Assembly (NCBI GenBank): GCA_903875575.1
Contig: CAIQWJ010000052.1
Span: 178,522-242,521 of the forward strand
Direction: 5' to 3'
From: an uncultured Acidobacteriia bacterium
Lineage (GTDB): Bacteria; Acidobacteriota; Terriglobia; Bryobacterales; Bryobacteraceae
Length of the DNA: 64,000 nucleotides
Positions 9,153 to 17,625 of the stretch are shown here, in pieces (positions within the stretch are counted from its first letter, which is position 1; each line of letters begins with the position of its first letter). The notes beneath the pieces were generated by a model. The model was not told the origin of the DNA, made no database searches, and saw only the letters and a list, made by a program, of their open reading frames with translations. Both the position numbers and the translations under genes were made by a program.

Positions 9153-10151
9153 CTATTTCGACACTGGCATCGGTGCGGCGAACACCGCCAGACTCGTCGC
9201 GACCACTCGGCCGTTCGGATTGTCAGAGGAAGAATTGACTATCGCAGGAACATGGGTCGCGGGGTTCTCCATAACCAGCGTTGTGGAGCCGCCTCCATCC
9301 ATATTCAGGGCGTTATAGCCACCGTAGTCTTTCAATAACAGATCAGCAACTTCCGGCAACGACATACCGTCGCTCCCGTTCGCCCGATCAACCGTGAACA
9401 GAATCAAAGTCCTGTTGTCCCTGGATAAGCCGATCACCGAGCGGGCATTATTCAGCGAAAACCACGAATGGCTGTTGGAGTAATTGCCCGGCCCGGGCCC
9501 GGCCAGTTTGCAATCGGGATGTATTTCGTCCGCGTAGCACGGCACGGTATTGACACCGTTCGTGATAATTTGCCCTGAGCCCGCGAAGGCGTTCCATAAC
9601 TTCACCGGCTCCTGAATATGAGTACCGTCGTTGGTAACGCACAGGAAGCAATTGCCATCGGAGAAGCCGTGCGCGCGAGTCACGATGCCCGCATGATTGG
9701 CTCCATCGATATTGATGGCGGGCGCGTCGCGGTCAATGGCGTAGTTCTGTTGCGGCAGTTCGAAGGGCGAGAAGACGACCCCATCGGAGGCCGCAAGACC
9801 AATCACGTCGGCATTGAGATCCTCTGAGGGGAACGGCATGAAGAAGTGAGCATTGATCGCAATTTGCGCATGTTGTTGTTTCAGATAGTCAAGGGTAGAC
9901 AGGCGGGCGACATCCCGCGAACCGCCGGGCGGAGTCAAACGAAAAGACAGGGATGGTGCCGTGAGGTCGATGCTGACAACGTGAATTCTGACATTGCGAG
10001 GGAACTCGGGCGGGCCGCCTGTGCGAATCGTGTGCGTGACACCGAGAAAGGGGTGTTCGACGACGCTGCTATCCGCCGCGGCGAGAACAGCCAGACAACC
10101 GGACAAGAGCAAAAGCGATACGGCGCGCAGGCCGGTGGCACGAGACGACAT
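9153..10151 (-). CDS. Phosphodiester glycosidase family protein (NAGPA domain), secreted
   Basis: The 332-residue protein has an N-terminal signal peptide (about residues 1-26) and a DUF2233/NAGPA domain. The typical features are IAINAHFFMPF and the catalytic-region block NALNMDGGGSTTLV near residue 290, preceded by SVIGLSRDNRTLILFTVD. Homologues include the lysosomal 'uncovering enzyme' that removes GlcNAc from a phosphodiester. The bacterial substrate is not known; exported glycophosphodiesters are a guess. It is followed on the same strand by the TIGR03435 gene. Confidence 0.87.
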   Translation of the reverse strand: MSSRATGLRAVSLLLLSGCLAVLAAADSSVVEHPFLGVTHTIRTGGPPEFPRNVRIHVVSIDLTAPSLSFRLTPPGGSRDVARLSTLDYLKQQHAQIAINAHFFMPFPSEDLNADVIGLAASDGVVFSPFELPQQNYAIDRDAPAINIDGANHAGIVTRAHGFSDGNCFLCVTNDGTHIQEPVKLWNAFAGSGQIITNGVNTVPCYADEIHPDCKLAGPGPGNYSNSHSWFSLNNARSVIGLSRDNRTLILFTVDRANGSDGMSLPEVADLLLKDYGGYNALNMDGGGSTTLVMENPATHVPAIVNSSSDNPNGRVVATSLAVFAAPMPVSK

Positions 10152-10233
10152 CGGGACGAAAACCTCTGGTCCATCAGTTTAGCGTTTCGTGAGCTCTGCA
10201 TCCGATGTTCCAGCGCCCGATAGAATCACACAG

Positions 10234-11202
10234 ATGAGTTTGCCTTCTGTCTTATCCGGACGACTGAGACTTCCCGCGATCGGGTCGCCGCTTTACGTGA
10301 TCTCAAACCCCGACCTGGTGATCGCACAATGTACCGCCGGCATCTGTGGTGCCTTCCCCGCCCTCAACGCGCGCCCGGCTTCCCTGCTGGACGAGTGGCT
10401 CCATCGCATTACCGAAGAACTCGCTGCCTGGGACCGCGCCCACCCCGACCAGCCTTCCGCGCCGTATGCGGTGAACCAGATTGTCCACCGCAGCAATGAC
10501 CGAATGGAGGCGGATCTTGCGCTGTGCGTGAAGTGGAAAGTCCCCGTGATCATCACGTCGCTGGGTGCGCGGGAAGACCTGAATCAGACGGTACACGAGT
10601 ACGGCGGCATCACGCTGCATGACGTGATCCACAACCGGTTCGCCCACAAGGCCATCGAAAAAGGTGCCGATGGCCTGATCGCGGTCGCAGCCGGCGCGGG
10701 TGGACACGCGGGGACTCTCTCTCCGTTCGCACTGGTGCAGGAGATTCGCGAATGGTTTGATGGGCCCCTCGCGCTCGCAGGCTCTATCGCAACCGGGCGT
10801 GCGATTCTGGCCGCGCTCGCCATGGGCGCGGATCTGGCCTATATCGGTTCGGCCTTCATCGCTACCAAAGAGGCCAACGCGGTGGAGGCGTACAAGCAAA
10901 TGATTGTCGATTCCAATGGCGAGGACATTCTCTACACCAACTTCTTCACCGGCGTGCACGGGAACTACCTGAAGCCCTCCGTCATCCAGGCCGGGTTTGA
11001 CCCGGAGCAACTGCCGCAGGGAGAAGCCACGAAAATGGACTTCAAACTCAGCGGCGAAGCCGGCAAGAAAGTCTGGCGCGATATCTGGGGCTGCGGTCAG
11101 GGGATCGGCGCGTTACACGATGTACCCGGTGCAGCAGATCTGGTCGCCAGACTGGCACGGGAATATGCGGAGGCCAGAACTGAACTGGCCGTTAAGGCGT
11201 AA
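10234..11202 (+). CDS. Nitronate monooxygenase family protein
   Basis: The 322-residue TIM-barrel flavoprotein belongs to the 2-nitropropane dioxygenase/nitronate monooxygenase family. Visible motifs are PLYVISNPDLVIAQCTAGICG near the N-terminus, AVAAGAGGHAG (FMN phosphate region, residues ~155-165), LALAGSIATGRAILAALAMG and ADLAYIGSAFIAT. The family oxidises alkyl nitronates with O2 using FMN; the physiological substrate here is unknown. I chose the ATG at 10234: a -10-like TAGAAT lies at 10221-10226, seven bases before it, and no Shine-Dalgarno is present. A GTG at 10189 in the same frame would add 15 unconserved residues. Confidence 0.88.
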   Translation: MSLPSVLSGRLRLPAIGSPLYVISNPDLVIAQCTAGICGAFPALNARPASLLDEWLHRITEELAAWDRAHPDQPSAPYAVNQIVHRSNDRMEADLALCVKWKVPVIITSLGAREDLNQTVHEYGGITLHDVIHNRFAHKAIEKGADGLIAVAAGAGGHAGTLSPFALVQEIREWFDGPLALAGSIATGRAILAALAMGADLAYIGSAFIATKEANAVEAYKQMIVDSNGEDILYTNFFTGVHGNYLKPSVIQAGFDPEQLPQGEATKMDFKLSGEAGKKVWRDIWGCGQGIGALHDVPGAADLVARLAREYAEARTELAVKA

Positions 11203-11210
11203 GCCTGAAA

Positions 11211-12485
11211 TCAGTAGCCTTTCGTCGTCACCCAGAAACTCTCTTCCCAGGAACCGCCCGGGGGAATCGTCTGGAGTTCCTTGTAGACGCCTTTCTGCGC
11301 CAGGTTCAGGGCGTTCGTGATGCCAATCATCGGCTCAAATGCGATGAAGCCCTTGGTCGTCGGCGGTGCCGCGCCCACAGGCAGAGGCACTGCCGGAGGG
11401 GCGATCTTCACGGCATTCGCAGGGTCCACAGGAAACGGGCCTGACGGCGCTGAAGGAGCAGGCGGGCCGCCACGACCGCCGCCACCACCAAAGCCGGAAC
11501 CGCCGCGGCCGCCGCCAAAACCGGAGCCTCCGCGACCACCACCACCAAATCCGCCACCCCCTCCACCCGCAGGCAGCGGCGTGGACCACAACAACACGGT
11601 CTTGTACTTCGGCCCCAGAATCTCATCCAGTTCCTTGCCGTTATACATGAGCCGCATCGTAGCGCGACCGTTGGCATCGCGCACCAGATCCGTAAACACA
11701 TCGTCCACCAGCGCATAGTTCTTCAGGTGAATGGAGGTCCGGTCTTTGTCCGCGTTGAAAAACTTTTCGATGGGCTGCGTCTCGCCGGTCGGCAGCCGCT
11801 CCGGGATCTCAGGCCAGTGCGTCTGCGCGTCCACGGATACCGTCCAGTCGTCGCGATTCCCATCGGGGAGTTCGTAAATCGGGTGGAAACCGATCACGGC
11901 CGGCATCGGCTCACTGCCGACGTTATCCAGCCGCGTGTGTACTTCCAGCGTGCCGTCAGAGACACGGTAGGTCAGCGTGATGGTGTGAGCAAAGGGAAAC
12001 TGCTTGATGAAAGCGGGAATCTTGTAGAAATCGAGCCTGCACGTTACCCAAGCGCTCTTCCCATCGGCCTTGAATTCAACTACCTGCCAGGCTTTGGAGC
12101 CCGTGACGTAGCCGGTGGAAGGAATCGGACCGCGTACGTTGCCAAGTCCCAAATCGAACGAGTATTTCTTGCCATTAGCGTAAAACGCCGTTTCATCCAG
12201 ACGATTCGCAAAGGGCGCGAGCAGGGGCATGCCGTTCAGACCGGAATTTGCCTGGAAGGCTTCCAGCGTGGCGGAAGTGCGGACCAGGTTCTGCCCCTTG
12301 ACCTGAATCTTCCACGCCTTACCCTGGCTGGCGACAACGTCAACGGTCATCTGCGCGGTGGTATCCGCAATGGAAATGACGTCTCCATCCTGCTTGGCGG
12401 TGTAGCGCTGCGCGGTCGCCGGCGAGGCGACGATCCCTGCCAGCGCGGTGGTCAGGGCGAGTGTCAGAAATCGGTGGCGTGTCAT
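11211..12485 (-). CDS. Secreted aldose 1-epimerase with a low-complexity insert
   Basis: The protein (424 residues, signal peptide ending ASPATAQ) has the galactose mutarotase fold: NGMPLLAPFANRL, the catalytic-histidine block VIGFHPIYELPDG (His 201) and the catalytic-glutamate block FIAFEPMIGITNALN (Glu 384). Between the strand KTVLLWSTP and the glutamate block sits a ~74-residue insert (305-378). It is glycine/arginine-rich at first and then proline/alanine-rich, and has no counterpart in normal epimerases. The enzyme interconverts sugar anomers. Export suggests extracellular sugar processing. The start is the ATG at 12485 before MTRHRFLTLALTTALAG. Confidence 0.82.
   Translation of the reverse strand: MTRHRFLTLALTTALAGIVASPATAQRYTAKQDGDVISIADTTAQMTVDVVASQGKAWKIQVKGQNLVRTSATLEAFQANSGLNGMPLLAPFANRLDETAFYANGKKYSFDLGLGNVRGPIPSTGYVTGSKAWQVVEFKADGKSAWVTCRLDFYKIPAFIKQFPFAHTITLTYRVSDGTLEVHTRLDNVGSEPMPAVIGFHPIYELPDGNRDDWTVSVDAQTHWPEIPERLPTGETQPIEKFFNADKDRTSIHLKNYALVDDVFTDLVRDANGRATMRLMYNGKELDEILGPKYKTVLLWSTPLPAGGGGGGFGGGGRGGSGFGGGRGGSGFGGGGGRGGPPAPSAPSGPFPVDPANAVKIAPPAVPLPVGAAPPTTKGFIAFEPMIGITNALNLAQKGVYKELQTIPPGGSWEESFWVTTKGY
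11460..11573 (-). repeat. Glycine-rich coding repeat inside the epimerase gene
   Basis: These bases encode about 38 residues made almost only of Gly with Arg, Phe and Ser. The unit GRGGSGFGGG occurs twice in tandem, flanked by shorter GGFGGGG units. The DNA is a run of related GGN-rich triplets, so slippage expansion is likely. Confidence 0.8.
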
Positions 12486-12533
12486 GGTTGCTCTCCGGGA
12501 GATCATACCAAACCGGAGGACCTCATCGCACTG

Positions 12534-13043
12534 CTACTTTGCCGGGGCAGCCGACTGCATGCTGGACCAGTGAGCGTTGCGAAATTGCCAACGCCCATCG
12601 CGACGCTCGGCGACAGCGGTGAAATAACCGGAAGTATCCATGTGAGAGCCGTCCGCGAGCGTCATGAGTTCATGCCACGGCGAGGCGATCACGGCAAGAT
12701 CCTGGGTAAGGGGATCCACGCGGAGATCACGCCCCCACTGGAGTTCGATCTTGCTGATCGCGCGACTGAGGGCAGGAATACCAGCCTGCGCTGCTGCGCC
12801 GTCCGCAAACTGCACGCGGCCATCTACCGCCATGAAGAACGAAGAGCTGTTCTCGAAGTAGTCCTGCCAGGCGGACGGGCCGCGCCGGGTCACGTTTTCC
12901 GCGACCGAACGAGCGAAAGTCTGCACCTCATTCTTCACGGCATTGAGGCGCGCGGGGTCGGTTTGGCGCGCGCCACACGAGCAAAAGAGGAGCGGCAGGA
13001 GGGAGCATAACACGGCAAACAGACTTGCGAAATGCGGCCGCAC
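12534..13043 (-). CDS. NTF2-like (SnoaL/DUF4440-type) lipoprotein
   Basis: The 169-residue protein starts at a GTG. It has an N-terminal hydrophobic stretch ending in LLPLLFCSCGA, a plausible lipoprotein cleavage site. The rest fits the NTF2-like fold seen in SgcJ/DUF4440 proteins: a helical segment with WQDYFENSSSFFMAVDGR, a middle IELQWGRDLRVDP, and a C-terminal strand pair GYFTAVAERRDGRWQFRNAHWS. Function unknown; such domains bind small ligands or act as accessory enzymes. It precedes the aldose epimerase on the same strand, with a gap of about 48 bases. Confidence 0.65.
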   Translation of the reverse strand: MRPHFASLFAVLCSLLPLLFCSCGARQTDPARLNAVKNEVQTFARSVAENVTRRGPSAWQDYFENSSSFFMAVDGRVQFADGAAAQAGIPALSRAISKIELQWGRDLRVDPLTQDLAVIASPWHELMTLADGSHMDTSGYFTAVAERRDGRWQFRNAHWSSMQSAAPAK

Positions 13044-13160
13044 GCAGACATCTTAACCTGGATCGAATCGCGGCGGTGAGAGACAACCGCTGATGGAAGC
13101 GAACTTTTCCAATCGCCAAATCGTATGCATTCACGTGCTGGAGTTCAGCGAAACACGCGA

Positions 13161-13880
13161 ATGATGGAACGTGCAGCGGAAACCTCGCCGCGCGTCAAAG
13201 CCAGGGTCGCCGGCGCACTGTACCTGGTCATCATCGTCACGGCACTATTCGCCGAAGTTTTCGTTCGGGGCTGGCTGGTCGTGAATGGCGATGCGGCGGC
13301 AACCGCTGCCAACATCCTGGCTCACCAGCCGCTCTACCGCCTCGGTGGTGTCGCCGACCTCATCGCCTTCGTTTGCGATGCGGGCGTGGCGCTGATCTTC
13401 TACGACTTGTTCAGTCCTGTAAGCGGCAGTGTCTCTCTGTTGGCCGCGTTCTTCAGACTAGTGCATGTGGCAATCGTCGGCGTCACCACAGTATGCCATT
13501 TCGCCCCGCTGGTTTTCCTGGGGGAGGCGCACTACCTGAGCGCTTTCAGCCGCGACCAACTGCAGGCGTTGGCGATGGCATCGCTCAAACTGCACACGCT
13601 CGGCTACATGGTCGCTCTCGTGTTTTTTGGATTCCATTGTGTGTTGACTGGATGCCTGATCTGGAAGTCGACATTCCTGCCCCGTACACTTGGCACCGTG
13701 ATGGCCGTTGCTGGTTTTTGCTACTTAACCAACAGCTTCGCCAGTCTGCTGTCACCGGCAATTGCAGGCCATCTCTATCCGTGGATACTCCTGCCCGGTG
13801 CCCTCGGAGAATGGAGCCTGACTGCATGGCTCCTGTGCGTCGGAGTGCGCGTCCCGTCTGCTCGCGCTGTGTCACCATAG
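13161..13880 (+). CDS. DUF4386 integral membrane protein
   Basis: The protein has about 239 residues with six hydrophobic segments. The family opening is clear: ARVAGALYLVIIVTALFAEVFVRG, followed by YRLGGVADLIAFVCDAGVAL, a central RLVHVAIVGVTTVCHF and C-terminal GYMVALVFFGFHCVLTGCLI. DUF4386 proteins are of unknown function. Two ATGs (13161, 13164) are candidate starts; an in-frame start at 13125 would add a polar extension. Confidence 0.82.
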   Translation: MMERAAETSPRVKARVAGALYLVIIVTALFAEVFVRGWLVVNGDAAATAANILAHQPLYRLGGVADLIAFVCDAGVALIFYDLFSPVSGSVSLLAAFFRLVHVAIVGVTTVCHFAPLVFLGEAHYLSAFSRDQLQALAMASLKLHTLGYMVALVFFGFHCVLTGCLIWKSTFLPRTLGTVMAVAGFCYLTNSFASLLSPAIAGHLYPWILLPGALGEWSLTAWLLCVGVRVPSARAVSP

Positions 13881-13908
13881 ATCTCAAGACCGAAGTACGG
13901 AGCTTGTG

Positions 13909-14310
13909 ATGAAGACGGAAATGTTGCGGTTCAACGGCGCAGTCGAACGCGATCCCGCCATCGACGCATGGTTCCATGAGCGCCCCGGTGAATTAGGATC
14001 CATCGCGCGCCAATGGTTTGAGGTCATGCGAAAATGCGGGGACGAAGTCCGCGAGCTTTTGCACGACGGCTGTCCCGTCGCCTGTTTGGGCGATGTGCCG
14101 TTCGGCTACGTCAACGTATTTACTTCGCACGTCAACGTCGGGTTCTTTCAGGGCGCAACGCTGAAGGATCCGGCCCGTCTATTGCAAGGCACTGGAAAAT
14201 ACATGCGCCATGTAAAGCTGAGACCCGATACTGCCACCAATGCCGCTGCGCTGCGAGCGCTCATCGAAGCGGCGTGGTCGGATATGAGGGCTCGCGTCGA
14301 GAACGGTTAG
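13909..14310 (+). CDS. DUF1801 domain protein
   Basis: The ~133-residue protein matches the DUF1801 (YdhG-like) fold. Segments seen are WFEVMRKCGDEVRELLHDGCPVAC, VPFGYVNVFTSHVNVGFFQGATLKDP, LLQGTGKYMRHVKL and ALRALIEAAWSDMRAR. The function is not established. The start is ATG at 13909; the codon before it is an in-frame GTG. The gene lies 28 bases after DUF4386 and may be co-transcribed. Confidence 0.8.
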   Translation: MKTEMLRFNGAVERDPAIDAWFHERPGELGSIARQWFEVMRKCGDEVRELLHDGCPVACLGDVPFGYVNVFTSHVNVGFFQGATLKDPARLLQGTGKYMRHVKLRPDTATNAAALRALIEAAWSDMRARVENG

Positions 14311-14340
14311 CCACTGCTCGGCAGGCCCGCAGCCGTAATG

Positions 14341-14503
14341 AGATCTCGCCCGAACCTGCAGCTCGGCTCCACAACCTAACAATCTATGACCCAGCGTATT
14401 CGGAACTGGCGCGCTGTCGCAGCCTGCCCCTCCGACTCTCGATAACGAGTTGCGCGTTGCCGCCATTGCCGAAGATGTCATCCTTCTCGGCCTTGATGCA
14501 TGA
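14341..14503 (+). pseudogene. Remnant of a VapC-type PIN toxin gene
   Basis: The frame across 14356-14420 encodes PAARLHNLTIYDPAYSELAR. A second frame from about 14436 encodes LDNELRVAAIAEDVILLGLD and a stop at 14501-14503. Both match, in order, the C-terminus of the intact PIN protein at 19237-19656 (LAARHRLTLYDAAYLELARR, then LDNELRAAATAEDVGLLGV). The remnant is thus the last ~50 codons of a vapC with one frameshift. Nothing of the N-terminal half or of an antitoxin remains. Confidence 0.7.
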
Positions 14504-14591
14504 TCCGAACGGGCAGTGACGGTTTGCCCTCAATCCCGATCCTCAGCTGGTATGTCCCTCCTCTCCCTCAATAATCCCCTCAAAAATTCTC

Positions 14592-14626
14592 TTGACAGCC
14601 ATAGTGATATAGTGTTACATATCACT
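14592..14626 (+). promoter_or_regulatory. Promoter with overlapping operator for the GntR-ABC operon
   Basis: TTGACA at 14592-14597 and TTACAT at 14615-14620 are separated by 17 bases, a near-consensus sigma-70-type promoter. A perfect inverted repeat, AGTGATAT at 14603-14610 and ATATCACT at 14619-14626 (8-base spacer), spans the spacer and the -10. The GntR-family start codon follows at 14637. The layout fits autorepression by the first gene product. Confidence 0.7.
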
Positions 14627-14636
14627 ACAGAAACGG

Positions 14637-15047
14637 ATGCAACTCTTCGTCAATCCCGCCGGTGAGCTCTCCATTTACCGCCAGATCATGCGGCAAATCA
14701 CGGAAGCCATCGCAGGTGGTCGTCTTCAACCCGGCGACAAGCTGCCTTCGCACCGCGATCTCGCCGAGCAACTCGTCATTGCCCCCCTGACCGTTAAAAA
14801 GGCCTACGACGAGCTCGAAGCCGGCGGTTACATCGAAACCCAGCGCGGCCGTGGCACCTTTGTCTCCGGCACCGTCCCTCAGCCCGCACCCGGAAATACC
14901 GGCCTCCGCGATGCCGCCCGTAACCTGCTTTCCCTCGCCCTGCTCTCGGGCGGGGGAATGCCCGAAGCTATTCACGCTCTCAATGAAGTGCAAAAAGAAA
15001 TGCTGGAGGCCCGCGGCGAACGCGGCCAGCAGGAGAAGAAATCATGA
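14637..15047 (+). CDS. GntR family regulator, YtrA-like
   Basis: The 136-residue protein has an N-terminal GntR winged helix (YRQIMRQITEAIAGGRLQPGDKLPSHRDLAEQL, KKAYDELEAGGYIETQRGRGTFV). Only a short tail follows, with no large effector domain. That is the YtrA subfamily layout, in which the regulator sits in front of the ABC transporter it represses. The next gene, an ABC ATPase, overlaps the stop codon (ATGA at 15044-15047). A strong promoter with an 8+8 inverted repeat lies just upstream. Known YtrA-type systems respond to cell-envelope stress or antibiotics; the inducer here is unknown. Confidence 0.9.
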   Translation: MQLFVNPAGELSIYRQIMRQITEAIAGGRLQPGDKLPSHRDLAEQLVIAPLTVKKAYDELEAGGYIETQRGRGTFVSGTVPQPAPGNTGLRDAARNLLSLALLSGGGMPEAIHALNEVQKEMLEARGERGQQEKKS

Positions 15048-15934
15048 ATACGATCCTTCAATTCGAAAACATCGTTCGCGGCTATAAGAAGGAAGAAAAC
15101 GTTCTCAATGGCGTCAGCTTCCGCATGGGCCAGGGCGAGATCGTCGGCCTCCTGGGCCGCAACGGAGCGGGCAAAACCACCCTCATCCGCATCGCCATGG
15201 GCCTGCTCTACCCGCAGTCCGGCCGTGTCTCGGTCTTCGGTCTCTCCCCAACTCAGGATCCGGTGGCCGTGAAGGGCCGCATCGGCTACGTCGCGGAGGA
15301 CCAGGTGCTGCCACCCGCAGCCACCATCCGCGAACTCACTGCCTTCCACGCCTCGCTCTTTCCCAAATGGGACCCAGCTCTCGAACGCGAACTGGTGGAC
15401 CGTTTTGGCCTTCGCGCTGACGACAAGATCAAGAGCCTCAGCAAGGGCCAGGCTCGCCAGGTCGCTCTCATCTGCGCGCTTTGTCATCGGCCGGAACTGC
15501 TCATTCTCGATGAGCCCGCCGGCGGCCTCGACCCCGCCGCGCGCCGCGAATTCCTCGAAGCCTCCATCCAACTGCTGAATCGCGAAGGTACCGCAATCCT
15601 CTTTTCCTCGCACCACATGGGCGACGTGGAGCGCATTGGCGGCCGCGTCGTCTTACTCGACCAGGGCCGCGTTCTGCTCGATGAAGATCTCGACCATCTT
15701 CGTGAAAATGTCTGTGTCGCGCTCGCCCCCAGCGCCGCCGCCAACACCCGGCTCGAAACACTGCCGGGCTATCTGCGTTCCCGCAACGCCCAGGACGGCT
15801 GGCACGGCGTGTTCCGAGGCGAACCTGACGATGTTTCCCTGCGCATCCGGCAATCGCTTGGTGCCAACAACGTCCAATGCGCCCGCGTACCGCTGGAGGA
15901 ACTCTTTGTCGAAATGGTGGGAGGCCGCCAGTGA
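15044..15934 (+). CDS. ABC transporter ATP-binding protein
   Basis: The 296-residue ATPase has Walker A GRNGAGKT (residues 38-45), signature LSKGQARQVAL, Walker B LLILDEPAGGLDP and the switch histidine in ILFSSHHMGDVE. It belongs to the family whose members work with a separately encoded membrane permease. It overlaps the GntR gene by four bases. The permease start GTG (15931) overlaps its own stop, so the three genes are translationally coupled. The transported compound is unknown. Confidence 0.93.
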   Translation: MNTILQFENIVRGYKKEENVLNGVSFRMGQGEIVGLLGRNGAGKTTLIRIAMGLLYPQSGRVSVFGLSPTQDPVAVKGRIGYVAEDQVLPPAATIRELTAFHASLFPKWDPALERELVDRFGLRADDKIKSLSKGQARQVALICALCHRPELLILDEPAGGLDPAARREFLEASIQLLNREGTAILFSSHHMGDVERIGGRVVLLDQGRVLLDEDLDHLRENVCVALAPSAAANTRLETLPGYLRSRNAQDGWHGVFRGEPDDVSLRIRQSLGANNVQCARVPLEELFVEMVGGRQ

Positions 15935-16845
15935 GCCGCACACTCACACTGATGCGTCGTGACCCCACGGCGCGTTTCCTGCCCTGGGTCGTCCTCGCTG
16001 CGTTCCTCAGCTGGCTCGGCTTCTGGAAGGCCCCGGGTGATACCGCGATCGGCTTCATAAGCGGCTTAGCGATGCCGCTGTTCATATTCGCGCAGCCCCA
16101 GCGCCGCGCAACCCTGTTTGAAGCAACACTGCCCATTGATGGCCGCGACTTTCTCCGCGCCCGCATCTTCAGTCTGCTGCTCTACGTCTGGACGCCGGTC
16201 AGCATCATACTCCTGGGAGCTATGCTCTTTGGGCACACACCCAATTCGTTGAATCTCCTTCGCATGGTCGCCGGGCTGTTCTTTGTCAGTGGCACGATAA
16301 TTCTCAGCCAGACTCTGTTTCTGCCGCGTCTCGAAATCCGTCCCATCGTCATCGGCCTTATATGGTTCGCTGCCACCGATTGCACTTTCGGCATGGCTTT
16401 CCTGCCACTCCGGCTGATCTGGCCCACTATCGTTGCTATCCCGGTTCTTACGGCATTATGGCTTACCACAGCCTGGCCCAAAGGTCCCTTTGCCTTCCAA
16501 TACCCGGTGCAAACCGGCCGTGCCCTGGGCTTCATCTATCGCAGGGCACCATGCGTCCTCGCGGACCGGCTTTTTCGGCACGCAGGCACCGCTCTTTCGC
16601 GCGTTGTATCCGTGGCAGGCCTTGATGTTTCTTGGCATGGCAATCCTCTACCCACTCATCGGCAACGCGCTGATGCCGCTCTGCTTTCTCCCCGGCTTCC
16701 TCAACCAATCGTTGTTCGGAGTTCGCTGGCTTTCAACGCTGCCCGTCAGCCGCCGTCGCCTGATGTTCTCCGCGCTCGCTCCATACCTCCTGCTCTACAC
16801 CCTGGCCATCCTGGCAAACCTGAACTATGGCATTGGAGCCCATGA
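15931..16845 (+). pseudogene. ABC permease, N-terminal half of a frameshifted gene
   Basis: From a GTG overlapping the ATPase stop, the frame encodes VSRTLTLMRRDPTARFLPWV and then several hydrophobic segments (LPWVVLAAFLSWLGFW, LLYVWTPVSIILLGAMLF, MVAGLFFVSGTIILS, IRPIVIGLIWFAATDC), up to about GFIYRR near 16545. After that the frame turns into arginine/proline-rich non-membrane sequence that ends at 16845. The membrane protein clearly continues in another frame (next entry). One indel at about 16545-16565 explains this. Without it the permease would have about 535 residues. Sequencing error cannot be excluded. Confidence 0.7.
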
Positions 16846-17545
16846 GTTCGGGAGTACCGCGCTCGAATACCGAAACGAGAGTGTCCAACTGGGTTCTGAG
16901 TCGCCCCAACTGGTCCGCACGGAGCGCAATTCCCACCCTGTGATCACCGCGCCCTGGGGCGAAACATATCAGCCGGGCCTCTTTGATCGATTGGGGAAGG
17001 GTTGGTACAACCCCTGGGCTTCCGGTCGCGAGAACTCTCGCCGCTTTCAGGACTGGCAGTTCCGCCGCGCCACTCTCGCCGTCTACGGACGCGAACTTTC
17101 TCTCGATGAAGTCGCCCTGTTGCCGGAACTCAAGCCGCTGCTTCGTCAGCCGGCGGTTCAATTCCTGGTCGTAGCCCTCGCCGATCTCTTCGCGCTCTTT
17201 GTCATGGCACTGATGCTGCTCCCGAACTGGTACCGTCTCAACCGGTTCCCCCAAAAAGTGCGCAAGGGCATTGCGATCGGTATCGCATTCCCTGCCGTGA
17301 TCGGTGCGGCCCTGCTGCCCATCCTGGCGGGCGGCCCCTCCGGTTCGCAGGTGACCGATATGCTGGCGCACTTGGTGCTCCGTGTGATTCCCGTCTCGTC
17401 GCCGCTCCTCTGGGCCGGGCCCACCGGGCTGATCCTTTGTCTGCTGTGGCTCATAGACCGGCAGTTCGCCGAACTCGAACCGGGGCTCATCGAAGCGCCG
17501 CGCAGAGGCAAATGGGGGGCGGCGTCCTGCCAGTCAGGGAACTGA
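16560..17545 (+). pseudogene. ABC permease, C-terminal half in a shifted frame
   Basis: This frame picks up with LFRALYPWQALMFLGMAILY and continues through PLCFLPGFLNQSLFGVRWLSTLPVSRRRLM, a ~190-residue soluble loop, and membrane segments FLVVALADLFALFVMALMLL, IAIGIAFPAVIGAALLPIL and GPTGLILCLLWLI. An internal ATG at 16625 could start a separate product, but no Shine-Dalgarno precedes it. The hydrophobic pattern and the position make it the second half of the permease begun at 15931. Confidence 0.7.
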
Positions 17546-17625
17546 TCTACTCTGAAGTTTCGGAACAACGGCCATCCATGCCGGTGGAAGGGCGGTTGCC
17601 GGAACGGTTCAGGAGCGACGAGAGA

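Noticed and set aside
11335..11716. Arg/Trp-rich or Pro-rich frames opposite the glycine-rich stretch
   Set aside because: They arise from the low-complexity GGN repeats of the epimerase gene.
11727..13010. A 427-codon plus-strand frame
   Set aside because: It spans the antisense of two minus-strand genes (epimerase and NTF2-like) and the gap between them; no domain is visible.
16433..16559. N-terminal extension of the permease C-terminal half
   Set aside because: These codons overlap the in-frame N-terminal half and read as Pro/Arg-rich noise; the true continuation of the membrane protein begins near 16560.
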